The notes beneath the pieces are model-generated. The model worked only from the letters and a program-made list of their open reading frames with translations. It ran no database searches and was not told where the DNA came from. The translations under genes and the position numbers were made by a program. Of a stretch of DNA of 64,000 bases, positions 32,842 through 42,667 are shown one piece after another. The stretch comes from Schistocephalus solidus (Eukaryota; Platyhelminthes; Cestoda; Diphyllobothriidea; Diphyllobothriidae). The number at the start of each line of letters is the position of its first letter. Position 1 is the stretch's first letter. The DNA lies in assembly GCA_017591395.1 (NCBI GenBank), contig WEDG01004651.1:33969-97968 (forward strand), written 5' to 3'.

Positions 32842-32842
<1 letters not shown>

Positions 32843-34430
32843 GTTGACCTTGATTTGGGGAGCATTGTATTCCGCGCTGGGTGGCGGCTGGTGCATGAAA
32901 ACCGTTTTGGCTGTACTGATTGTTAATCCAAAATCGGCGCAGCCTGAGGCGAAGAGGTCCATACTCCTCCATCGTCACGGTCTTAAAGGCGTAGTCGTCC
33001 GCGAAGAGCAAGTCGTGGACTGTAATCGTAGACACGCGCGTTGAAGCCTGCATACGCCGACCTATTGAGAAAATGCCCGTCAGTTCTGTAGGCGATGCGG
33101 ATCCCAGGCTGCTCATCACGGTAGACATCCATCAGCATAGCCGAGAACATGAGACTGAACAGGGTGGGAGCCAATACGCAGCCCGGGTTCACTCCATTAG
33201 TCACTGCGAATGCTTCGGATACCGTCCCGTTGTCAGTGACGCGCGCCGTCATCCCGTCATGAAGCTGACGCACCATGTGCGTGAACCGCTCAGGACAGCC
33301 GAATTTCTGCATGACTTTCCACAGTCCGTCACGATTCACTGTGTCAAAGGCTTTCGTTAGATCCACGAAGGTAGTGTATAGGTGAGTTCGCATCTCCTGG
33401 CACTTCTCTTGTAGATGGCGGGCGGCAAAGATCATATCGGTATTTCTGCGGTGTCGTCGGAAGCCACATTGGCTTTCCGGGAGCAGGCCCTGCTCTAGGT
33501 GACCGTTCAGACGATTGAGAAGGATACGGGCGAAGATCATCCCGGCCATGTTGAGCCACGAGATGCCGCTGTGATTAGCACAGAGTTACCGGTTCCACTT
33601 CCGCTTGTAGAGATGAACGATGGTCGCATATTTGAAATCCTGAGGAATTTATCCTTGGCGCAACATCCTCTGGAAGTGTTGTGAGTTCTGCCATCAGCCG
33701 GGGCCCACCGTGCTTGTAGACTTCCGGTGGGATTGCGTCGGATCCCGGTGCTTTAACGCTGGAAATCTGCTGCACGGCCTGGATGGTTTCTGGTAGGGAA
33801 GGCGGCAGATCCAGGTCATTGTTCGTGTCCACTTAAAGGAGCCGGTCAATGGCAGCGTCGGAGATGGCTGATGAGCAACTAAGGACACTTCTGAAATGCT
33901 CGGCCCAGCGCTTCAGAATTTGCGATTTCTCTGTCAGCAGTGTTGTGCCGTCAGAGCTGAGCATCGGTGCGGTCTGCTTGATACACGGGCCGTAGATGGC
34001 CTTGATGGCTTTGAAAAAGGTTTTCATTTCATTGCTGTCCGCATATCCCTGGATTTCCTCAGCCTTTCGGATCATCCAGGCATCCTGCATCTCCCGCAGC
34101 CGTTGCCGTACAAGGCGCCGGCATCTGAAGAAGGCTGCTTCGGTGGCGTCAATCCGAAGGTCCATGTACGCTTTGTGTAGTCAATTCTTCTCCGCGCGTA
34201 CGTTGCTGATGTCGACGTCATTGTCATCAAACCAGTCCTGGTTTTGACGGCATTCGCGTCCAAGGACTTTGAGGGCGGTGGACTAGATGACAGTTCGCAG
34301 TTGACACCACCGTGTCTCCACGGTAGCAATATCATCTGGAGCATGCAGGTCCTCCAGTTCCTCGGTTATTTGGTTGCTGAACTCACAACAGTGAGTAGGC
34401 AAATTTAACAAAAAATTTTTAACTTACCTG
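32843..34430 (-). pseudogene. Reverse transcriptase of LINE H
   Basis: Minus-strand pieces in several frames: 34,165-33,833 (AEEIQGYADSNEMKTFFKAI, LTEKSQILKRWAEHF), 33,832-33,575 (SVKAPGSDAIPPEVYKHGG), 33,549-32,983 (MIFARILLNRLNGHLEQGL, ESQCGFRRHRRNTDMIFA, TTFVDLTKAFDTVNRDGLW with the first catalytic Asp, PGCVLAPTLFSLMFSAML) and 33,128-32,843 (VHDLLFADDYAFK, the intact second catalytic motif). The canonical GVKQGC appears as GVNPGC. Three or more frameshifts break it. The frame runs into the CA microsatellite after QIKVNG. Confidence 0.85.
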
Positions 34431-35255
34431 GTGGCCTCTTATCTCGGAGCCTTTGTCGGGGTTGCAGTCGGAGCCTCATCTTGGAGATGACGAGGCGGTG
34501 ATCTGTCCAAACATCGGCATCGCGGATCGCCTTGGTTACCAGCACGTCCTGTCGATCTCACCTTCGGACGAGAACATAGTCCAACAGATTCCAGCGCCGC
34601 GAACGAGGGTGCATCCACGTGGACTTCTACCACGTTGGAAGACGGAAGAAGGTGTTGGTCAGCAAGAAACGGTGTTCCGCACACGTGCGCAGAAGAAGGA
34701 GGCCGTTATCGTTACAGCTACCGACACCGTAGGGACCCAGCACTCCCTGACAGGCAGCGGGGTCCGTCCCGACGCGGTGTTTAAGTCACCAAGGACAATT
34801 AACTTGTCCTCTCTCGGCACAGTCGCCAGCAGGGCGTGCAGGTCCTCGTAGAATTCGTCCTTCGCCGCATCAGATCTCGTCATTGGGGGAGCGTAGGCGC
34901 TGATGATGGTGGCGAACTGGTCTCCCCGAAGAGGCAGGCGGAGGCTCATCAGGCGATCAATGATACCCTGCGGCAGACAGGGCAGACGTCCCACGATGTC
35001 GTTCCTGATGGCAAAGGCAACACCAGCGTCGCGTCACTCTGCCTTTGGCCGGCCGCTCCAGAAGAAGGTGTAGCCGGCACCCACCTCCTGCAGTTGACCC
35101 TGCTCAGAGAATCGGGTCTCGCTGAGAGCAGCAATGTCCACCTTGTAGCGCGCCAGTTCCCGAGTGACAAGCACCGTCCTCCGTTCCGGCCGGTTGCTTC
35201 TAGGATTGTCTAAAAGTGAGCGAAAATTCCAGGCCGCTAGTGTGAGTGGATGCAC
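34431..35255 (-). pseudogene. APE-like endonuclease of LINE H
   Basis: Minus strand: LAAWNFRSLLDNPRSNRPER, VDIAALSETRFSEQG (catalytic Glu), YTFFWSG, then after a frame change [37 protein letters not shown] and [12 protein letters not shown]. From there the frame is wrong by one base ([10 protein letters not shown]), exactly as in the plus-strand derivative at 30,260-30,280. The last part at 34,660-34,440 encodes the WMHPR and DHRLVISKMRLRL ends in a broken frame. The DHRL motif carries the terminal catalytic His. Confidence 0.78.
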
Positions 35256-35822
35256 TCAAGCAGCCTGGAGGGTGTGGCGAAGGGGATGGGGACAGGGGTA
35301 TTGTTGTTTGTTTGAGTTTTACGACTGCGTATTTTGTGATCTGCGAGCCGCGGTCGGCTGCAGAAGACGTGAGACGCAGCATTTTTTTAGGGAGTCATTT
35401 TCTAGCCCCTTCCTCCGCGAGGCGGCAAGCAGTGCTGTCCCTAAATAGGGCTGCTCGGACATCCCAGACGGCTGCCGAACTCCACTATGGGTCATGGTTT
35501 TGTTTTAGTGGGAGAACGACCCGAGTTGGCCTGGGCCGCCTACGGGGTTGCTGTTGCCCCCCCCGCCCACCGTAGGACTTTTTGAGAGGGCGGAGGTGGG
35601 AATTTCGGGAGTCAGATATATCGGATGTGGAGTCACACACAACACCGGAGACTCTCACCTGGTTTAGCCCGCCAGTCGTAACGGTTGCCCGGGGTGTGGC
35701 CGCTGGGAGGAACCCAACTTCGAGGAGCCAAAGGTGAGAGTTGGGTACCAGTTAGAGGCGGCCACAGGAGCATTCACCACCTGTACGAGACAAATGGAGC
35801 GGCCAAATGCTACCTGTGTGTT
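35256..35822 (-). repeat. 5' untranslated region of LINE H
   Basis: About 570 bp that matches 29,226-29,790 (plus strand, derivative copy) base for base over most of its length, including the G/C run near 35,553-35,567 and the ends CACACAGGTAGC. Both copies begin at the same point, which marks the true 5' end of this LINE. Confidence 0.78.
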
Positions 35823-36693
35823 GCTAGCCCTAAATTGTACCCATACACCCCTTGATCATACATAGGTATATTGACTTCACCATTAGTACAGGCGGTCTCA
35901 CGTTAAATTCCAGGATGGCACATGGTACCATGGCGTAAATTTAATTCCAAAACCCTCTCTTACTCTCCTTAAACCAAAAACTAACCCTTGCACGCATCCT
36001 AAATTTAACCATAACACCAACCCTTACTTTTACTCTAACCTTAACGCCTAGAATTTGGCGCAAGTCCACCAGTAGCACGAGGCGTTTAATAGATTTATTG
36101 GCCAAAATTTTTCCCCATCCCTCAAGCAAGGTTTGGGTAGATTGCGCCACCGAGTTTAAAAAGCTCAACTGAACAGCACGGGTGTTTTATTCAATAATAT
36201 CTAGAGCGGCATAACACGAGGATAATTTTGAGGCACTTGTTTACTTGTACTTCATTAAAATTTTATAACATGACACACCTGGCCGGCCTTCATGGAGTCG
36301 TGAAATGTGCCTCTCTTGTCGAGTTTGTCGGCTGCGGCGGATCGAAGACCGAGGGAACCAGTGGTCCAATAATCTTCTTCATGTATCTACGAACTACGTA
36401 AAGCCTGGTTCTGAGATTACCTCCAGCTTTCTCAGCCTGCGATGGCTTCGTTACTGTCATCACATTGCAGGTGGCAAATGAAGGTTTGTTTTTGCTGGAC
36501 AACGCCAAATAACTAGCTCTACTCGTAAAAATCTGCGACACAGAACAGAACCGTATTGTCGTTTCAGCCTTCCGTGAGTCCAGAATAAGGGGGAGCGGTA
36601 GTAGAGAAAGACAGCATTTTGATTAACCTGTGCCCGGGAAATTTCCTCAAGGTACTGTTAAAGGCCGGGTGTCAGGTTAAATCAACGTTGGAC
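35823..36693. other. Unassigned stretch with telomere-like CT-rich block
   Basis: 35,941-36,055 has repeated CTAACC/CCTTA-like words on the plus strand (GGTTAG and AAGGGTT on the minus strand), a degenerate short-period block. A minus-strand frame at 36,541-36,290 (CNVMTVTKPSQAEKAGGNLR and following) has protein-like composition but no recognised motif. I see no firm gene. Confidence 0.35.
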
Positions 36694-37388
36694 ATGGAAC
36701 AGGGTAAGTGGCAACTTCATGGTCTCCTGGCGTCGGTTTCCTCGATGAAGTAAATACCAACGGGCGCACTCTTTACCATCACCACAAAACAACTGCTGAC
36801 AAAATGTATGTCATTTTGCTTTTCAGAGATCATGTTTTTGAATCCTGTAGCCATCCAGAATGTAGTAGTAGTAATTCCCTGCCACCGAAATTAAAAGTTA
36901 CAACAATTTCGTTGAATGTCTTTTATCAGAGTACCTTACCATTCCTGCTCCGAGGAAATGTCGTTTGCAAGCACATTGAAACTATTAAGCCATGTTTTTA
37001 GTCCTCTCATAAACGCGAAACTGAGGAACTAATAGCTCTTTTTGGCTCACCAATCTCCTAACGTATTAGTTTACCTACCGTTTAGAGAACTACCCAATGA
37101 CAGTCGAAGCCAAATTCTACTGATAATGAACAAGAGCATAAATTATTTGCTCGGGTGCAGTTCGAGCCTCATTCAATTAGGTAAGACGGCGGGCCGCAAG
37201 CTTTTGCAGCATTCTGACGAGTCTATCTTTGTAGTGAATTGGAAGTTTGTCTTTCATCTTTTGAATTTTTCAGCTAATTGATGTAAACCTTCAAAAGGCC
37301 TTGGCGGAGGCAAAAACTCGAGGCTATATAGCCGAACGTCTACTGACTTGTCATGGAGACCATAGCACAGCTCGTCAAACAGGGTGCA
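36694..37388 (+). CDS. Candidate small exons of an unknown gene
   Basis: Exon 37,274-37,388 is the best supported: it follows TTTTTCAG, ends at GCA|GTAAGTT, and only one frame is open (LIDVNLQKALAEAKTRGYIA and ERLLTCHGDHSTARQTGC). Two smaller exons can be joined in frame upstream: 36,694-36,703 (ATG GAA CAG G, donor GTAAGTG) and 36,827-36,861 (acceptor TTGCTTTTCAG, donor GTAGTA). Phases fit, giving a start MEQEIMFLNPVAIQN. No continuation downstream was found. I do not recognise the protein. The small exons could be chance. Confidence 0.28.
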
Positions 37389-40300
37389 GTAAGTTCACTT
37401 TAAATTCTTTGAAGTCATGATTAGTGGTCTTTTAAGAATATTATAATGTGTTGCAGAAAACAACCGTCTTTTAAGTTATCGGGACGTTTTGAAAAATCCG
37501 GTTTGTCCGTTTATGCCTGGCAAAATGTCGGCCTCTAATAGTTTCATCTTCATAAAAATGCTGTATATGATCTAGAACACCCATTTGAAAACTCATCTCT
37601 AAGGGTTTCGGTAAGTTGGAGTACACCTAATCGATAATTCAGTGCGCCACCCCTTACAGCTAACGTACACAGATATATCCTCAACAGATATAACCGAAGC
37701 AGTAGTAGTGACTACCTGTTTAAATCGATTAGTTATCTCCAACATAAATGTTGATAAAAATGGGCTGCCAATTAATTCAGAAGATTATTAATCAGCAGCG
37801 GCAGTAGTAGTAGTAGTAGTAGTAGTAACAGCAGCAACAACTGGGAGGTAATGACCTCCACTATACGCAGAGGACACCTACGGCGCTCATAGAACTGATA
37901 TTGGGTTGAAAATTTGGAAGATAGATTAGATGCCATCTGTCAGGAGCGCGAAAGCCTTTTGAGGATGCGCAGGGGTTTATGTTTATACACCTTAGCCGTG
38001 TCACATGGTCCGCCTTCGTAAGAGCTCATTGTAACCATATTTAAGGCCCGCAAAAATGTGGCGACCGGTAAACTTGCCGAGGTCTACAAGTTCTGTATTG
38101 AAGTTTTGATGCCAGATTCTATGAGGAAGAGAGAGATGAGATGGTGGCTAAGCTCAGCGGTTCGTTCATTCCTTGCTTGTTTTTAGAGGAGAGGACAGGA
38201 CCCACTAATGGGTCGAACCCCTCGTAGTTGTGTCATGCAGCGGCAGGTTATCGGCGGAACACTTGTCTGGATTTTTAGTTAGTGCCTTTGCTGCTTTTAT
38301 GGTGTATCACGTATCCTCCACCCTTTTTCCAATTTAGTCATACCGACGCTGCTACGAAGGCCTTTAACATTGTAATTCGCAAAATTTTTAGTTACGTGTG
38401 ATTAGAAGAGAGCATCCAACGAAGTCAGGTTAAGAGCCTGGCATTAGTGCCCCGACTTCATACTATCGTAACGGCACATCCTTGAATTTGGCTATGGTTA
38501 CCCTAAACCGCATTTGTCAATTTGCTGCAGTACTAGATTCCATTCATTTTGAGGTCCTGTTGTGGAGAGTGAAAGTGGACGGTGAGCGATGCCTACTGTC
38601 TCTCCAACATCACCACCACCACCACCACCAGCGATGGATGGGGAAAAGGCAAGGTTCCAGCACTGAGTATGAAGTGGAGGAGAGTATTGCGCTAGTTAGT
38701 ATACTAGAGTCGAAGAACCATGGCTCACGTGCTTGCCATCTCTTGCGCGCATTTTAGCCTTGTTGAGTGTGCATATGTAGCTGAGTCCTGCCGTAAGGGT
38801 CGAGAAATTTAGAGCAAACGCCATTCCGCCTCACTGCCACTGCATGCTCAGTCATCCACGTCCCGATTTCAACTCCCAGGTTCTCCGAAACGGTTACTCT
38901 ACCGAAAAATGCACCAGAGCTGGTAAATGACTCCAAACATTTGTTGCTGTGGAGTGCTTCTTTCGGCCAAATTACCCGGCGTCGGATGTTTGTCCCTGGT
39001 CTGGATGCAATCCTAACTCCAAGTGCGGTGAGAAGGCGGCTAACGGCTTCCGAGATGCTCTTGCCTCATGGGAGCGCTCCAAAAGCTGGGTGCCATGCCA
39101 TGTTTTCTCTTGTGTGTTTGCGCAATTACCGGTTGACGAAGTTGGGCGGAGACCCTTCTTCTCTGGGCACCCGTTGAAGGTATTGTAATTCAGAAACCTT
39201 GGCTTCCGATTCACTGGAGCGGGGTGCAGCATGCGACTTTATCGTCCCTATGCAACTGTTTTCGTGTCTGATTGTATATTGGCTGTTGAAACTCACAACT
39301 CGGGTTAATTTATCACTTTTTCGAACACTTTACTTTTTTAATCACCAAAATATTAGCGGCAGACGAGGGCATCATGAAAAAGCAGTTAGTTCTTTTCTTC
39401 CTTCCCAATCGTTAACTGCATGGCCGGAAAGCCGGTGTTGATACGTTCTTGGGGTCCCGACCCCTGAATCCATTTGCTGACGACGAAGCTACCATCTGCA
39501 TATTGAGTCCAATATTTTTGTTTGTAGTGCTTGAAGACCAGTAAATCCAACAATTTTAGGATCACCTCGGCTATGAGTCCCGAATTCGGCTAACGCACTG
39601 GTCGGCCTTTCCATTAATGGTAATGCTCTTGAAAATGTGATGTATGTCCTGAGAGAGAACTTTAGAAGCAAAGTAACTTGGAAGTGTTCAAGAAGATTCT
39701 CCATTGAAAGGTATTCGCTTTGTAGGAGTGGATGAATGGTCTTGACCGCTGGGTCCAGGAAAAATTAAGTAAAGAAGGATGTGACAGCAGAACGCACTCC
39801 GATCCCATTTAGCAGACGACTTACCCCCTTTTTTATATGAAATATACGAAATTTTAGATGCCGAGGCAGCCACTTTTTCAGTCCGAATGTCAAACTGTGT
39901 TGCAGTGGTACGATGGAGCGAATAACACGCTTTTCGAACCTTTATAAGGTCCCTGAATGCGGCCAAGATCGTCTCTTGAACCCTCGCCATCGATCGGTGG
40001 ATCGGCGATATTGCACCTAAGTTCACAAATGCCAATAAAGTATTCATTTCACAGTTCAGCGTACTTAAAGGGTTAGTTTTGCATGAAACATAGAACTGGC
40101 GTCCTCCAGTAAAAGTAGGTGCTTCTGAATGCAATCTATCTCGTCTAATAAGACGGTGGAAAGCGCCTTGACCACAAGCATGATACCGAAGTCTCTGCCG
40201 GCCTTAGAACATCAGGTTCAACCTTGGAGCCACTGAGCCATGAAAATGAGCGACGTTTCATGTCGAATAAAGCTCCTCGACTTGTTCGTCAGTTCAGTCT

Positions 40301-42660
40301 AACGGAGGACCGACCACCGCTATAATCCCATTGAAAGCTTTGGCATCAACCGTGTTGATCGAGGCCTCACCCCGTAACGTTCACATTTTTTACCCGTCAG
40401 CTACTTTGAGAACAGAGCTTGCACCAGTTTAGAGCCTTCGGATAACTCAGAAGCTGAGAACACGCCTAACTTATTCTCTAGCACTGCGTCGCTTAGCAAT
40501 CTTCGTTCACGGGCCCTTCCGCTTACCCTCTGCTGAAGCCGCCTTCTAACATTCTCGCCCATGAACTCCTAGCGCTTGGCATTTTCTTGTCCAACCTTCT
40601 GACAGTACATGCGAAGCCTCGCGTGGCAACCTTCGTTGGACACTCAAATCATTCGGCTGTTGCGTTGAAATACTGCCCAAATCGCCAGCACCGTCTTCGT
40701 TGGGCAGCGGTGGGGGTTGTATGAAACGTATTTCTATAACACGCTGTCGTCGAGTTAACCACTCAGAAACCGAATCTACCCGCAGGTAGGGGCCCTTTAA
40801 AGGGCAAACGCTCCCCATCCTCGAGCCACTTGGAGCGCGTCGGGCCCAAACAGCTTGTCCTCATGAGTAAAGTGCACCGGATGCTAGCATCGGCGTTTAG
40901 TGCAGGAGTTGTTTCTTTCGATATGATTGGGGTTACATAGGAACTGCATCCTATAATTACTACAACATTAAGGTATCCAGTACGCATATTTTTTGACATC
41001 TCTGATGATGAGATGGAGTGCGAGTCCAAAGCGTCAGATGAATAAAATGTTTACTCCAGCTATCGTGTCTCCTTCTTTTCAATTCCTTCTTGAAACTTAC
41101 CTGTCCAAAATAATTATGGATAAAGTGTTTTTTTCAGTTAGATTATAGCAAAAACTCAGTCTACTCAATAAGTCACACTCTTGTCTCATGTAGGGAAACT
41201 CCTACTCAAAACGGAAGTCATATCTGACAGTAGATGGCTAAATTTCGGCAGTTTGAAGCATTCTGAGTCGGAGGTGTAGAAATTCATGGTTTTCTGTTTA
41301 CTAGAGGTACAGAAGAGTGGCTGAAATTCTTAAATGTGTTGTCGATTAGAAATAGTTACTTATGTGGGGTTGTAATATTGGTTTTCATGCAATATAATCG
41401 CAAAATATTTCAGTCGCGATAAGATAAAACTTTTTACTGTGTTTCTTTCCGGCGTCTACCTACTCAGTTGGTAGAAATTCTAGTCTTCCTCAAACTTTAT
41501 GTTCAAGGAAATTTTCTATGCTAAAAAAACTTTTAAATTCCCAACTAATTTTGAATCCTACCTGCAGTTTCCCGTACGTCTGGGGACACCAAACTGTATG
41601 CTGTATACTTTCCGTGTAAGAAAAATCATACGGTTCTCCACATTCCTAAGAGGATGTCAGAGGGCGCATCCAATTTTGTATATTTCAGAAACATCACTAA
41701 TGAATGGGAAGATACAATGCTGTACGAATGGATACGTCACGACCTTACAAAATCTCATAATTTGAAACTTTTTCTAGATCGAAAGCTACCCTATCCTGAA
41801 GTATGAAATTTGAAGAAGGCTTAACATTTCACCAAATGTCTACTCTAGAAGGAAGCATCGGAAATAAATGCATAAACTGCAGAATAATTAAGAAGCGTTT
41901 ATTCCAGACCGACCAAAGAAAGTGTACTCAAATGCCGTCATCCTGTCTTTATTGAAGTATTTTGGGATTATGCTGTACGATAATCAATTGTACAACTCCT
42001 TTTTATAAAAAAAACATTTCGGAATCTGGTTTAACACTGCATGAGATATGCCAGGTACTTTGACTTTTAACTAGATCGGTTAACTTCATCGGTTTCCAGT
42101 TTATTAGACATATGCACTTAAGTTCACTTGGCTGTGCAATAGGGAGCCTGCAAATTGCAGTTGGCTCGGATCGGCTGGTAGCACTAAACCTGCTTTCAAT
42201 AAGAAAGTGACAGTAGTGTATGGGCTAGGGTACCAGTCTTCAGGAAAGCCCTTACGCGCATAATTACATACTCTTAATCTCGGTATTTGTTAACCGTTCT
42301 AACAATTTTTAAACTGCACTACCCTTTGAAGTAATTGCTTTTCCTGCCAACCGGTATCCCTTAAAGGGAGTTTGAAACGGCTTCTGTCAATTATGCCAAG
42401 CACCCTGTTTGGAAGAAAATGCCACACCGTTGCGTTCCTGCATTCTAGTACATGGAAGGGATTTTCAGTCATTACAGAAGTGTAACTGTGCCATCTTTTC
42501 ACTGTACAGACAGAATGAAAACAACCCATAGTCACAACAGCATGACCAACTTACAACACACTCATAGATAACCCAACTGGAAGGATTTATTCCAGCAACC
42601 GTTTACCAGGCCACAAGCTTCGATCCTCTATGGGATACTCTTAAGCTTGACTCGATAGTT
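37389..42660. other. Long unassigned stretch
   Basis: Contains the AGT run (37,802), a CAC run (38,608-38,631) and several open but unrecognised frames: plus 38,941-39,188, minus 40,134-39,688 (148 codons, LAAFRDLIKVRKACYSLHRT), minus 40,818-40,546 and minus 41,029-40,763. The neighbouring broken frames and mixed quality suggest decayed repeats rather than genes, but I cannot match them to any element in the window. Confidence 0.3.
37802..37827. repeat. (AGT)n microsatellite
   Basis: Eight to nine AGT units followed by related GCAGCAACAA words. Confidence 0.9.
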
Positions 42661-42667
42661 TTGAGCC

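Larger units (their letters stand above)
31285..32842. repeat. Tandem array, four units of about 370-382 bp, inside LINE H
   Basis: The marker GTCCGACGATGTCCACCGTA occurs at 31,322, 31,691, 32,072 and 32,454 (one base shorter context in the first), giving spacings of 369, 381 and 382 bp. Units are nearly identical through blocks such as GTGACTTGCGCGTGATTTAG, GACCGGAGGCGGGAGAGGA and ATTTGTTATGGGAGCGCAAC. Each unit border carries a short CA run; the last one has grown into a long CA microsatellite. Short minus-strand frames in the units (SGVGGGESAVDAAQV and the like) are open by chance or decayed. The array replaces the part of LINE H between PQIKVNG and RRQGGQKRRY, about 150 codons in relatives. 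Confidence 0.9.
28546..35822 (-). mobile_element. LINE H: endonuclease, RT and C-terminal C2H2 zinc fingers
   Basis: Minus-strand LINE of about 4.1 kb after removing two insertions. Order: 5' UTR (35,822-35,256), APE endonuclease (35,255-34,431), linker and RT (34,430-32,843), the tandem array (32,842-31,285), C-terminal domain with one zinc finger (31,284-30,852), the plus-strand derivative (30,850-29,226), then further C2H2 fingers (29,160-28,653) and a short 3' end near 28,546. The endonuclease and RT suggest an RTE-like or related clade. I recall similar LINE proteins with terminal zinc fingers from tapeworms. It carries several frameshifts and stops. Confidence 0.82.

Noticed and set aside
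32694..33044. Open frames across the CA microsatellite on both strands
   Set aside because: They are opened by the CA repeat, which has no stops in most frames, and are chimeras of array and LINE RT.
39688..40134. 148-codon minus-strand frame
   Set aside because: Protein-like in part but no motif, no splice sites and no homology within the window; left as unassigned.
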